Part shown: positions 22,201 through 33,410 of the stretch, piece by piece
Layout of the letters: the number at the start of each line of letters is the position of its first letter
Numbering within the stretch: position 1 is the stretch's first letter
Assembly (NCBI GenBank): GCA_037893245.1
Contig: JBAIAA010000661.1
Location: 363,001-427,000 of the forward strand
Direction of reading: 5' to 3'
DNA length: 64,000 nucleotides
Source: Crossaster papposus
Taxonomy: Eukaryota; Echinodermata; Asteroidea; Velatida; Solasteridae
The notes under the pieces: model-generated
What the model was told of the DNA's origin: nothing
What the model saw: only the letters and a program-made list of their open reading frames with translations
Database searches by the model: none
Program-made: the position numbers and the translations under genes

Positions 22201-22324
22201 TAGTAAATGGTATAGGCTACCATGGCACGCACTGGGAAATAACAGGTTTGAACCTTAAATGATGACACTTATAATGCATGTAAAAAATAAATAAAATGGT
22301 ACATAAAGATAAAACTTAATGGTA

Positions 22325-22420
22325 CATAATGTTAGAATCTCTCAGTCTCCGGACGACGAGCAAAACATACTGTCCGAAACGTTGAGTTCTCTCCGGTTTT
22401 TTACAGAACCACACATCTCA
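22325..22420 (+). ncRNA. Penelope-type segment with degenerate hammerhead-like core, copy 1
   Basis: CTC + CGGACGACG (22350-22358), then a weak helix II closed by CTGTCCG, then GAAAC (22376-22380) and GTT-GAG. This is the order of a type I hammerhead: helix I CTC/GAG, CUGANGA, helix II, GAAA, very short helix III. The CUGACGA box reads CGGACGA, so U4 is lost and the motif should be inactive. The same stretch reads SPDDEQNILSETLSSLRFFT in one frame, a string I associate with Penelope-like elements. Hammerheads are known from such elements. Confidence 0.45.
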
Positions 22421-23678
22421 CTAAAGGAGTATTACCGTGGTGTTACCGCAAACTACTTATCATGCAAACCTTCGAATCTCATCTCATGTGATGTTTGTTT
22501 AAAATCGATCGTAGGGCAATTTTATGTTATAGTCGGGCGCCTTTACTTCGCGTTTACACTACTGACAGGGGACCCGACATGCGAAAGCGCCCTTGAGTTT
22601 AGTTTAGCAATGCAATATTGGCCAAGATACCAGGTCGTTTGGGGATTTAACCAATGGGGACAGTGCACTCATGGAATTATTAACTTGCTTTCAGAGCGGC
22701 ATTATTTTTGTGAGCCTTGCATTCGGAATGGATGTACATTTTTCCCTGGCTGTTTCGGGTAACCAAGAGAACCATAATAATTTGTGTGAAGAAAGGTAAC
22801 TAAAGAATAGATCTTGTCACCAAACTGTCAGATTATTCTGCAAAACTTTGTTTAGGAAAGAAAAACGACATTTTCACCAACCTTAATTAAAGTCTCGATA
22901 CAAAGTTGAATAATCTCTCTGAACAATAAGGCGATAGTATTTTCAACCTATTTGTTAAAGACTCGTTTTCGGTAAAACGAGTTTTGAAATTAAGTTATGC
23001 ATACGTAGCAATTAAACGAAAGCACTTTTCCGGAGGCTGCGAACTGAATATTGACTGCTGTTCCAAGTGCCGAAACATCCGGAGGTCGCAGGTTCGAGTC
23101 ACCTCTTGCCAATTTTTTCTTCACTTTGAAACTTATTTTAACATAGACAGTACTGTTTAATTTAACAGTACAAGGACAGTAACAAATTTTTATCAGCCCT
23201 TCAACATTTTGGCAAATGTAGTGTGCACACGCTTACATAATTATGCCTTGCGATTTCAAATCGCGAATTTTAAATGTTTAGCTTTAATATAATGATAACA
23301 TAATTTCGGTCCGATACCACCTTTTTGTGTTGCTCGCGGTATCCGTATTTGACTGTCGTTTCAAGTGCCGAGTATGACGTGAATGAGGCTACCAAGTATA
23401 GAGGGCAGAGTAGAACAGAAAACACTTATATAGAACCGAAACAAAACAGCCCTTTTAATGTACGGGAAATTATCTGGCAGTCGTGGGTACCAACGAGTTC
23501 TCGTAAATGTTACTGCCACAGTAAACTGATAGATGTTGGCAGAATTTCTCACTGAATAGAACGGAAAAACACGTTTTGATGCTAATGCATTTATTATCAA
23601 GAAATCCATCTGTGTATTTTTGTTCCTCGTTTCATTCATGTGAGTCCCTTACCGCCAGTTTACGGCTACTGTAAATTT
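22421..23678. other. Unassigned, possibly more Penelope-like sequence
   Basis: A 147-codon open frame (22319-22762, +) begins inside the hammerhead-like segment and shows no further domain. At 23068-23108 GGTCGCAGGTTCGAGTCACC looks like a tRNA T-arm or B box but has no matching head. Confidence 0.3.
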
Positions 23679-24186
23679 TAAGCGGCCATTTCACCAAGGA
23701 TTGTTTTTTTCCAATCGGCCCAATCTGGACCAGATTGTCCCCGATGAATCAATTTTTTTGATCGGCCCGATTGTCGTCCTGAATCGCCTCTAATCGTCCC
23801 CTATCGTCCCCTTTTTTTGACCCGATTGAGTCCCGACCAATGATGGACCATGGCGGGGGACAAATCACGGACGTTCCTCGCGCGATCCGGGGCGCAAGTA
23901 CGTATGCGAAAGTACGACCACGGGCCGACGGTTTTTGATCGGCTACTGTTTTTCAACATGTTTAAAAACAGTAGCCGGTCACTTTTTCGGTACCCGACCC
24001 TCGGAGGACTGAGGCGATCGCGCCAGATCTTCCCCCGATGGTACAGGGTATAGTGCTCGACAGTGCTCGACAGTGCTCACAGATTCCCAACTATTTTCGC
24101 ACAAATGCGGCCGATCGACCAAAAAAAGGATCGGGTACTATCGGGACCAAAACAAATTATTAATCTTTGGCGAAATGGCCGCTTTA
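23679..24186. mobile_element. Word-rich TIR element (ATCGG / CCGAT)
   Basis: Ends TAAGCGGCCATTTCACCAAG and (inverted) TAAAGCGGCCATTTCGCCAA. Near both ends CCAATCGGCC, GATCGGCC, CCCGATTG and ATCGGG recur. An inner hairpin at 23940-23978 (CGGCTACTGTTTTT arms) is present. 508 bp, no coding capacity. The end sequence is nearly the same as that of the element at 59361-59501, whose word is different. Confidence 0.65.
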
Positions 24187-24451
24187 CGGAAATTCGTTGG
24201 CATCCATGACTGCCAGGTAATTGTTTACGTGTAGGTTTAGCTTTTGTACTACCTGTCAAATGTTATTTTAGTCGCTAGGTGTTTGTATCATAGGAATGTT
24301 AGTTTTGTTTTTGTACCTGGTATAGCATTTCAGGAGAACAACTATAAAGTAATTAAGTTGAGGAAAACCGGAGGAGTGAGAACAAACAAAAACAAAATTC
24401 TGGCAAGGAATGAATCTGAAACAAATGACAAATGGAAAAAAAAAATAGAAG

Positions 24452-24892
24452 TTAATCATTTCCTAGTTGGATGTTAAGCCCATGTGGTTGAATAGTCCGA
24501 AGACGATTCATCCAAACTTTCTCCCGGCTGAGGCAGACTAAGTCTTTCCGATGGCCAAGTGATTCTATGCCCTGAAAAATCATATCAGAAATGCAATGGT
24601 TAGGCTGGTTAAAGTGATGTCCAACAGGGGTATCCAGTTTCTTGGTGTTTACAGTCGATCGATGACCATAGAAACGCTTTTTTAGGGCATTTTTGGTCTC
24701 TCCGACATACTGAACTCCACAAAACCTGCAAGAGATGAGATATATGACATTAGATGTACTGCAAGTGATGTTACCAATAATTCTATGAGTAGTACCAGAA
24801 GAGTGGCCAGAAAAGGAGTCAGACTCCTGGATGTGGATCTGGCAGACTAGAACTGCACTTGAAAGTTCCGTGCTGGATTGGGGGAGATGCAT
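24452..24892 (-). pseudogene. Penelope-like element C-terminus with GIY-YIG endonuclease domain
   Basis: A 146-residue frame. It contains IHIQESDSFSGHSSGTTHR, then NVIYLISCRFCGVQYVGETK (the GIY-YIG-type core with VIYLI and YVGET), ALKKRFYGHRS, HHFNQPNHC, and the final EKVWMNRLRTIQPHGLN. This is the usual layout of the C-terminal endonuclease of Penelope-like retroelements, which nicks target DNA for reverse transcription. The reverse transcriptase that should precede it is missing: upstream on this strand the frame stops within 20 bp, where the 611-bp repeat begins. A truncated, presumably dead copy. Confidence 0.8.
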
Positions 24893-24906
24893 CCAAGCTG
24901 GGAATT

Positions 24907-25518
24907 ATAAATGAAATGAAATTCCCATTCTTAATTCCTGGCATTACCAAAATCAAAATGACATAAAGACCGTTGAGCTTAATTAAAAGTGGTACTATTA
25001 GTTTTAATTGTATACTTTCGTTTTTGAAATGCTAATGCACTATATTTGTCAAATATGTATCAATATATGTTAGGTTATTTTGAAAACGCTGTGAGAAAAG
25101 ATGGCGCTTTCAGGGGTTCGGTTCTACGGGACAATAAGGCACGATACGATAATAATGTGCTTTGCTTTAGAGTTTTGCCTAATTTAGTAATTGTATATTA
25201 CTGTAAAGTATTTGTAATAATTTTTGGCACTTTGTTTGTATATTTTGTTTGTATATTCCTTATTCTGTTCGACTATAACTTCAGAAAAAGCCAAGCTGGT
25301 GTAAATTATAGTCGATAGGATAGGGCCATTTATTTGCTAAAATATGATTATTCTGGATGTTACCCAATGTTTACCGCATGACATTGTATGTTTCAGTGGG
25401 GCCACCGCCTCACTCGCTGTACTATTACGAGCAAAATGCCGGAATTCGATCAGTTTTCAACCAAACAACAGTAAAATATTCAGTTTCATCCCAGTCAGTA
25501 TAGTGGAAGATAACACGT
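24907..25518 (+). repeat. 611-bp dispersed repeat, copy 2
   Basis: Direct copy of 16969-17579. It begins 15 bp from the start of the Penelope-like fragment, in divergent orientation. It carries small deletions relative to copy 1 (for example GACAATTATGAGGC to GACAATAAGGC). Confidence 0.8.
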
Positions 25519-26247
25519 CATATGAGACTGGAGAAAGATGACTGCGGTAAACAGTGCGTCACATCATCATTACATAGGGATATTGCATGACAATGGCCAA
25601 TCACAGCGCCATCTCAGCGGTTTTGTTTTCAGTCATCGTCAACAATTGATGGAAATTGCAGTAAATCGGCTTTTGATTTGCGAATTATATAGCCGTATTT
25701 GCATACAAATAGTAATGCTGCCTAATTCTCGGAGAAAATACTGAAAATTTGAAAGATTTTTCTTGTTAATACCGGCTATTTGTTTTCAGTTCCATTTTGA
25801 AGCCCATACGGAATTTGTTTGTGGTTAGAGGCCAGCGGAGTACATTTTTCTTTTGTTTTGTGATTCCTAAATAATAATGTAATAATAAAGGAATAAATAT
25901 GTGGTTAGCCGGTTTTAACCGACTCATTGGCCCTTGAATCGGATTTGAACTTAAGGTACTTGTTTAATACTGGCCAATCACGTTATTCCCATTCATAAAT
26001 ATTTTTCGGTCGAAAAGTCAAAACTAGACCAAATATTACCATTTTCCAACTATTTGGTTGAACAATATTTTGTACCTCGTGTTTTGAGAACACCCCTGAC
26101 GGACGCGCGCGTTTTACCTACTGCTCGATATAGCACGATGTGCGTTTGAGAGCGACTTATTATTAATATGCAGATTCATTGCTAGCATTGCGCATGGCGT
26201 GTGAGGTTTCAGCCAAAGGGCCATTGACCGAACTTTACAAAAGTCCA
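25519..26247. other. No feature recognised
   Basis: No gene or internal repeat was noticed. Confidence 0.3.
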
Positions 26248-26353
26248 AGGCCGTTTTCAAAACCCAAGCTTCGTTTTTGTCTCAGGCTTCATTCATGCAG
26301 TTTAGAAATGGGTTAGAGCCAGAGCCGAAGCCAGGAGTTTGGAAAACAGCCCT
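26248..26353. mobile_element. Small word-rich TIR element (AGCC / GGCTTCG)
   Basis: Ends AAGGCCGTTTTCAAAACC and (inverted) TAGGGCTGTTTTCCAAACTC are similar. AAGCTTCG, AGAGCC, AGCCGAAGCC and GGCTTC fill the body. About 105 bp. Confidence 0.45.
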
Positions 26354-26490
26354 AATTTAATATAATACCGGAAAAGCGTTTAAAACTATAGCTGGGCCAT
26401 GTTTTATCGGCCGTAAACACACCACGTATCGGGATCTCAACCAATAGGAATGGCTAAACTGTCTCTGATATTTATAAAATGATTACGTCC

Positions 26491-26879
26491 TTAAAGGGAT
26501 CGTATACGTTTGGTAAATGGAACCCACTGTTTGTTTCAATCCTATATAGTTATAGATATATATCATAAAACTAACGTGTACAAATTTCATTTCAAAAGGT
26601 GGTAGCGATTTTGAGATATTGCCGAAAATCTAGAGCGGTTATGTCCACGCAGGAAGAATAATCTGCATTGGAATACACACTCTGAGAAACGTCATTGCAG
26701 TAACGCTTCTCAGATTCTATTTTTGGGGGATAAAAAGTGATATCTTTTTTCATAACCGCAGTACTTCGAAGTGAAAGTTTTCTAAAAATGCATTATACCA
26801 TCCAAAGCTGTTGTACTTTTTAAGTTTTTTATTGCCATACATTTTTGGAGTAATTACCAAACGTATACGATCCCTTTAA
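26491..26879. mobile_element. MITE family B, copy 2
   Basis: Full-length relative of 17897-18264 in inverted orientation, with TTAAAGGGATCGTATACG ends and TTAA borders. The body includes GAGCGGTTATGTCCACGCAG and GATAAAAAGTGATATC. Confidence 0.85.
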
Positions 26880-27066
26880 AATAAAGGTCGGTTCGTGTTT
26901 CAAGTTCATGAGAATTTCATTGCAAAGTGAAATCATTAAGGTAACGGCGAATTACGTCACAATAAAGCTTCAAGTACTGACGTTCCGAAATAGAGGTTTT
27001 CCTGGCTATTTTAAAACATTTTTTTATTCAAATTTTTGAACTCTTGCATTCAATTCCGTCTACGAA

Positions 27067-27250
27067 AAAAAGCCACACGCTTTTACCATACCAAAATATT
27101 CATTTATCATTGAATTTTTACGTCCGATCACCTTTTGCACCGGGTTAAAAATATTCGTCATTGCAGTTCAAATTTGTCTAAGCTGTTGCCAAAAGGCAGC
27201 ATTCGGAGATCGAATTCGTCTTATGTCAATCAATTTCAAACTTCAGTTAG
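27067..27250 (-). repeat. Dispersed repeat (TTGGTAAAAGCGTGTG family), copy 2
   Basis: Reverse orientation. Contains CACACGCTTTTACCATACC, CACCGGGTTAAAAATATTCG and GTTGCCAAAAGGCAGCATTC. See 27641, 28676 and 34366. Confidence 0.6.
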
Positions 27251-27414
27251 GGAGACCTGCGAAACCCCTGACGCAGGAAAGCCTTTGCCGTGCCGAGCAA
27301 GGCCCGGGCCTCTCGGCCAACTAATCCTCCTTTTGTGCATGTAAATCGTCCAACAAAAGCCCGCCTGGCAAAAGCCCATCCAAGCGTAGCTCATTAACTC
27401 GGGACCCTTTGTTG

Positions 27415-27628
27415 GAAGTGTATTGTTGAGTAAAATCACTCAACACAAAGGAATTGCTTTGAGGGGCCGACATGGTCTTGCCACTGAGAAAACGAGGAAG
27501 GCAGATCAATAAAGCTGGGCTTTCTTTTCTGAAGGACTGGTAAACAAGCATCATCAATAGTACATGTCCATTTTACATGCACATGGAAGTGTATTGTTGA
27601 GTAAAATCGCTCGACACAAAGAAATACA
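27415..27628. repeat. Short direct repeat with GTTGAGT..ACTCAAC hairpin
   Basis: GGAAGTGTATTGTTGAGTAA at 27415 recurs near 27588, each followed by AATCxCTCxACACAAAG. The first copy can pair GTTGAGT with ACTCAAC. Confidence 0.5.
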
Positions 27629-27640
27629 ATTACATTAGTA

Positions 27641-27853
27641 TTTCGTGCGCTTGAGTCAAGCGCACATGTAGATTTATTTATTAAACATAAGTTTGAAATC
27701 GGATTGATAAAGGACGAATTTGATCTCTGGCAACAGACGAATTCGATCTGTTCTTACAAATATTCCCGAGACAATGTTGAAATAGAGTGCCCAAACGTAT
27801 ACATTGATTATAAATTACTAAATTGGTTTGGTAAAAGCGTGTGAATATTATAA
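27641..27853 (+). repeat. Dispersed repeat (TTGGTAAAAGCGTGTG family), copy 3
   Basis: Starts GTCAAGCGCACATGTAGA, then ATTTATT..AAACATAAGTTT, GACGAATTCGATCTG and ends TTTGGTAAAAGCGTGTG. Confidence 0.6.
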
Positions 27854-28096
27854 AATAGCCTGGAGAACATAATTGGCTTGGTGTTCGCCTCCGCGTGAAG
27901 TATAAAACCGGATGTAGGTGAGATTTGTGTGTGTCCTGCCACCGCTGCAATGCACTCGGGTGTTTATACGTGGTGGCATTGAGAATGTGTCATTACGAAT
28001 CGCTCCCTCTGCAGCTTAGCCATATTGGCCACAATTGTATTAAACCACTTTGCCGCCAGAATGTCTGTGTGGGACCAATACCACAAATGTAAAGCC

Positions 28097-28235
28097 TATG
28101 TCACACGGGGAAATTTCCCGGCAATTTTGGGGCAATAAAAGTTGCTGGCAATCCGGTTGCTCAAAGATTTCCTTGTGTGTCATGTCACGCAATCCGAAAG
28201 CAATACGCTGGCAATACGGAGGCAACTTAAATTTA
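28097..28235. repeat. Word-rich element fragment (GGCAAT)
   Basis: Starts TATGTCACACGGGGAAATTT. GGCAATTTTGGGGCAATAA, GGCAATCCGG, GCAATACGCTGGCAATACGG follow, with 7-8 GCAAT words in about 110 bp. The right inverted end is not seen. Confidence 0.45.
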
Positions 28236-28675
28236 AGGTAGAACGGGTTTTTACTTTGAGGAACCACCAATCTGATTGCGCATAGCGGATGGCGTCATAT
28301 TTGTCTCGGCTGAAAGTTTTCAAGCGGTAGCCATTTTTCTGTCGCACAAAGACTGTTTCCATCATAAAATGACCAAAACCTGCACAATTGTGTGGTTATT
28401 TGACAAGGAGGTTCAACTTATAGATTTCAACAAGGGTATGTATCAGTTTTAATGTCATATGCAGGCCTAGATTACACAAGGCATCGTGACAAAACGGTTC
28501 GAAAATTATATATCAATGCTAGTGTGTGCACTTCATGCCATCGTGTTGCATTTAATTCGTGAAAATAATCATGTTCGTGAAAAAAATATCGAACATATTA
28601 TTAAATTATATCTACTAGTGGGTCTGTGTACGCGTTGAATATTGCGTCTGCGTTTGCCAAACGCCACTTGAGTCA

Positions 28676-28862
28676 AGCACACATCAGACTAATTTATTTA
28701 AAACATAATTCTCTGAATAATGCCCTTTGGCAACAGCTTACGTAGATGATTTTGATCTGTAATGACGATTGTTCTCAACCTGGTGTTTAAAAAAGGTGAC
28801 AAAACTTTGAAATTGAATGGTAAATGACTACATTTTGGTTTGGTAAAAGCGTGTGGAATTGG
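28676..28862 (+). repeat. Dispersed repeat (TTGGTAAAAGCGTGTG family), copy 4
   Basis: CAAGCACACATCAGACTAAT to TTTGGTAAAAGCGTGTGG. It carries the TTTGGCAACAGCTTACG and CCTGGTGTTTAAAAAAGGTG blocks. Confidence 0.6.
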
Positions 28863-28869
28863 GATTGCT

Positions 28870-29345
28870 CAAGAGACTTCTATCATCGGGAGCCACAGTG
28901 CTGCTCGCCTGCATGGCGACCTTGTATAATATAGACGCTTCAACGGTATCCGCAATGTCGCTATTCGCCGTGATAGGAAAAAGTTATGGGAGAATGAAGC
29001 AATTCATCCGGAGTCCCTGCACCAGGTAAAGGCTGGACCACACCAGAAGAGCTTCCTCGTTAAGGGTAATTAACAACGTCACCGATTCCATCGGTCGTTG
29101 GAAGGAACACTTCAGCCAACTCCTTCATCATCATCATGTTCCGCCAGATCCTGACCTCTCTCATTCAGCCTTTCTAGACAACAATCCGAACTGCCGCATC
29201 ACACTGGTCACCCAAGCAGACGTAATCGGCCGCAGAGATAATGTGGCTAGAACTGACCCCCTAGATGCGTGTCTCAGAAAAAAGGGTAAACAAGTTAAAA
29301 AATACGCTCTGGAGACGCCAGTGAAACAGCCACTCTCTGGCATAT
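28870..29345 (+). pseudogene. Degenerate LINE ORF2 fragment
   Basis: Pieces in shifting frames read RFNGIRNVAIRRDRKKLWEN and then NVTDSIGRWKEHFSQLLHHH followed by RITLVTQADVIGRR. 'RWKEHFSxLL' is the usual linker between endonuclease and reverse transcriptase in RTE/CR1-like LINEs. A stop (GTAATTAA) and frame changes break it, and the RT core is absent. Confidence 0.6.
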
Positions 29346-29507
29346 ACCCACTAGATAACGTACAGTTACAGATTTATCTCTGCAGACCATGCATGCAGTC
29401 ACAAATACAACCCGTATGATACTTGTAAGCAGAGCCTTTTCCGCGTCTTAAAAAAAATACGAAAAAAACGGAGGGGTTCTATTGAAACCTGTACACGTAA
29501 CCCCACC

Positions 29508-29582
29508 CCCCAGCCCCCTCCCCCCCCCCCCCAGCCCCCCCAGCCCCCCCCCCCCCCCCCCCCCTCCCCCCCCCCCCACCCC
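29508..29582. repeat. Long poly-C tract
   Basis: About 75 nt of C with AG, T and A interruptions; one open frame over it is proline-rich only because of the tract. G-quadruplex/i-motif prone. Confidence 0.95.
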
Positions 29583-30747
29583 TATTCATATTGACTACGA
29601 TCTGACAGAGATAGACAATTTAATTAAGAATTACGCTATGGGCAGTATAGTTATGCAACCACACTGCTGGCGTACCAGCAAATCATATACAGATTTATCT
29701 CTGTAGACCAGCCACAAACATAAAACCCTACGACACTTCACGCAGCACCCCTTCCCTTCCCATATAGGATGAGGTCTGATTCACTGTAGCTAACTCTAGG
29801 ATTGACCAAACAAACACACACACAAATAAACTGATGATTACTTTAAGTTTGCCTGCATAAACCGGTTTCTCCTTGATATGTTCTTGCAAAAGCACTTCAT
29901 CTTAACTAAAAAAACAATAGTCTCACAGAAAAAATAACAAATCCACATAACCCAGCGTTACACGTCCTTCAATTTAATGTCTTTCCCATGTGACCGAGTA
30001 TATTTCTAATAATTTAACAAAAACGCAAGCCGCATGTATGATTACGCCCTTTTTAAACACCCAATTAAACACCCATTAGACCCAATTAAACACGTCCCCT
30101 GAGCCGAGACGACCAAGCGGATTTGGTACATACACGTACACAGGCTATACTGAAGATCGACATTTTGAAATCAAAGATCGCGAGTGGAAGGTCTCTACGC
30201 ATGCACATGAGAGACCGTCTTTTCAAGGAACGTCGGTCGTTTGACAAGAGCTCGTTTAACACGGCGGTTTTGCAAGCTTCCTTGAGAAATCTTCCGCTAG
30301 CTAAAGATTTTATCGTAGGTCTTGATGACCTCCTACAACATTTTTCAATGTTCGAGAGAATTTTTCAAGGGACGTCGGTGACTCTCAAGCAAGCATTGGT
30401 TACCCTTCATACGAGAGGCATTTTGTAAAAAAAAACACAATTTTTTATTAAATCTCTCAAACCTTGAGAGTTTTGTTTTTGTGTTGTGTGAAAAGGCCTT
30501 TGTGAAATTATATCCATGACCACATTGCAACAATTACTACAAAGTACAAGGACCAAGGTGACAGCATAAGTAAGGGCAATGGACACGCGATACAACATAC
30601 AAGCATTGTCAATGGAATATGTAGTCTGCGACTGTATATAGTTAGCTTGCACGGAGCGCATTTGATTCGTTTGCAATCAAATTATTAATTACATGAGCAT
30701 TAAAACATCAAAAGGAATCGTTCCATGTCGTTATTTGAGCAGTCTAT
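29583..30747. other. Unassigned; 101-codon frame at 30123-30428
   Basis: The frame at 30123-30428 (+) lacks a recognisable domain and overlaps CTTGAGAG / CTCTCAAG words and the hairpin GGTCTCTACGCATGCACATG.., so I read the area as another small repeat element rather than a gene. No other gene sign. Confidence 0.35.
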
Positions 30748-30925
30748 GCAAAGACAAAGACATTGTAAACACATTGTTAAAATGTTTTCGTACATGTTAT
30801 GATAATGTTTTTATGTAATGTTTTGTTAACGTTAAAATGTTGTAGCAACATTTTGAGACAACATCATGAAAATGTTTTTAAAACGTTTTAAGACATATGT
30901 TTTTAAAATGTTAATGTTAAAAACA
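30748..30925. repeat. Word-rich stretch (AATGTTTT / AAAACATT)
   Basis: AATGTTTT, AAAATGTT, AACGTTTT and ACATTTTG follow each other about every 10-20 bp over 180 bp, in both orientations. The ends are not defined. Confidence 0.4.
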
Positions 30926-31744
30926 GCGTTTCCTAAATTTAGTGGGTAATCGTTTATGCAATTCGTGTAGCGATATTATGTTAGAAATACTGCTCAAGTA
31001 ATGATATGCAATTATTTAATAAATTATCATTACTACTAAACACGACTAATACATACAACACTACAATACTACTCTTATGAGCTTGCCACTCCTACAATAT
31101 AAGCGTTACGTAAATGGTATATTATGTGCCCAATATCACCGCCGTCTGTAATCACAGTTTGCAATTAATATTTGTTTAAAATTGTTTTGTTTTGTTTTTT
31201 TGGTATTTGTTTTCTTTGGGACTTAAATAAAATATTACACAATTATCTCTATGGAAACACCCTAAAACATGTCGCTATTACGCGAAACATAACGTTTAGA
31301 GTATGGAATTCAATATAATTCCATTTCAAAGGTCGTGTGTAGTCGCGCGCCGCCTGTCGCCCATCGTACTGTGTTTTGTTTGTTTGTGTTTGTGTTGTTT
31401 TTGTTGTTGTTTTTTTTGTTTTTTTGGGGGGACACACATACAGGCAGCCTATACGTTACGTGATGGAGTCTCTAATATGAGATTTAGTTTAGTTGCGCAA
31501 CCATGGATCTTAACAATTTCCGCTCAGACGTGTTTCGGGAATCATTAACCTATTATAAACCGTTGGAGTGCATGGTTCCCTAAAGTGTGGTACAGGTAAA
31601 CTGCAGATTTACTAAAAAAGAAAGAAAATCAGAATTGTGTCTCCAGTGTAATAATATTGACCAAGACGATATTTGTCTCTTGTAGAAAGTCCTCTAATTT
31701 GGTAATTGCTTTTATAGTGGGTGCGTTTGTTTATGGTGTAATTG

Positions 31745-32175
31745 GAGGACACATACCTGGCGACACGAAGGTGAATTGGGGTTAGGGTTAGAATCGAGGA
31801 CGTCCTCGATTGAGATTCGTGTACAAAACCAATGAGGGCCGTCGGAAAAAGTACAAACAAAGGAAATTATTGAGAGGAACAAAAGAAACTCATCTGTTTA
31901 CACCATAAACAAACGTGCGTTTGTTTTTGATTGAAATAGGGGACGTATGACAAAGGGAACAATGGGGTCCCCTATTCCGCAAAGGTCCCCGATTCAGACT
32001 CGTGTGCAAATCCTATGGCGATCATCCGAAAACGTTAGAGTACAAACAAAAGAGGGAAGACGGTCGGACAATGCCCCGTCCCCTATTGACGGCATTTACC
32101 CACTTGCGTGCGTGTGTGTATGTAAAAAATACATACATTTTGTACTTGGGGGGGAAAGTCACGTCGGCTTAAACA
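31745..32175. repeat. Dispersed repeat (GATTCGTGTACAAATCC / GGTCCCC family)
   Basis: Shares AGGTCCCCGATTC, TCGTGTxCAAATCCTATG, CCGAAAACG, AGAGGGA and CGGTCGGACAATGCCCCGTCC with 48975-49185, and more distantly with 48520-48625. Inverted GAGGACGTCCTC at about 31795. Open frames are shadows. Confidence 0.6.
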
Positions 32176-32424
32176 CAACCAACGTATAGGCAACATAGGT
32201 TCCCTTTGTTTGTGTCGTGTTTTTGTTGTTAAAATTGTCTTTTTCGTTTCCTTTTGCTCTCTTATCTTCTGATCTTTTGTTATCTTAACAATTCTTATTA
32301 CCTTAAGGCAAAACAAAAAAACGGCCATAAGAAACAAACAAAAATACACATACAGAAGAATACAAGAAAACCAGTATGACCTGATATATATTAACAAGTA
32401 AAATTAAGAATTTTGCCTTGGTTT

Positions 32425-32490
32425 TATTGTGAGGCGCTTTGAGGTTTTAACATAAAGGGCCACAACAAATGTATATTATTATTATTATTA
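32425..32490 (+). repeat. LINE 3' end (short)
   Basis: TTGTGAGGCGCTTTGAGG, CATAAAGGGCCACAACAAATG and TATTATTATTATTATTACT form the typical 3' terminus of CR1/L2-like LINEs ending in an ATT array. No coding part remains. Confidence 0.5.
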
Positions 32491-32610
32491 CTATCGGTGT
32501 ACATGTACATGGAGGCCTACTTTGTTGCAGAAAAAAAAGCATTCTGGTTCAGCTTTTGTAAAAAGCAATTTGATTGTGTCACTGAACCATTTTGTCGAAT
32601 TGTTCAGTGA

Positions 32611-33410
32611 TGCCCCTATTCCACACAGACCACGAATCCCACGAACTGCCACGAATTGATAAATTGTAGGATTCGTAAGGATTCCTCGAATATTGAACAT
32701 TTGTTGTCCAAATCGTGACGCTCTAAGATTCTGTTACGATACAGGTACGATAGAGTTACGAATATTCGTGGGATTCGGCTCGAATCGCTCAAATATTGTC
32801 AAGGAGTCACTACGATTTACAAGAATAGATTACGAATACTGCACGAACGTAAGGAATCAGTTACGAATCAGTTAAGAATATGCCGAATGCATCTACGAAT
32901 CAGGTACGATTAAAATTGAATTCGTGACTATTCTTGACAATTCGTGGGATTTTTCCTCAAGATAGGTATACAAAGGCCCTCATCCCTGCTTGGGCATCAG
33001 TTCCAAAATGGATGTTCAACGTACCTGCTTCGATGTGTATTCGTGGGACTCGTGACAGATTCGTAGCTGATTCGTGGTCAAGCCACGAATTCACGAATCC
33101 CCGAATGAGTTAAGAATACCTACGAATGCCTACGAATATATTACGATTCAGGTACGATGCCTAAGTATGCACTACGAATTTGTTACGAATTAACTACGAT
33201 TGTTTTGAATCGGGAGTTCGTGGCCAACATTTTGAACGGCTCAAAACTTTTGCCACGAATTCCAGATCACTTAAGAATTGAAAGAACTGACTACGGATAA
33301 ATACGAATCAGTTAAGAACTTCACGAACTGATTACGATTCAATTACGAATCCTAAAATGTATCAATTCTTGGCGGTTCGTGGGATTCGTGGTCTGTGTGG
33401 AATAGGGGCA
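32611..33410. mobile_element. Word-rich TIR element (ACGAAT / ATTCGT), 800 bp
   Basis: TIRs of about 70 bp: TGCCCCTATTCCACACAGAC at the left and its inverse at the right, continuing through CACGAATCCCACGAAC and ATTGATA..TAGGATTCGTAA. By hand count the exact hexamer ACGAAT or its inverse occurs 23 times, where chance expects under one; ACGATT, AAGAAT and TCGTGAC variants add more. From about 33085 to 33205 the words follow each other every 9-12 bp. No open frame of note. The closest design is a MITE with subterminal protein-binding repeats. Confidence 0.75.

Noticed and set aside
23030-23110. tRNA gene suggested by GGTTCGAGTC
   Set aside because: The T-arm does not pair properly (CGCAG GTTCGAGT CACCT), and no acceptor or D arm fits; at best a SINE remnant.
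29482-29706. Proline-rich open frame
   Set aside because: It is the translation of a poly-C tract.
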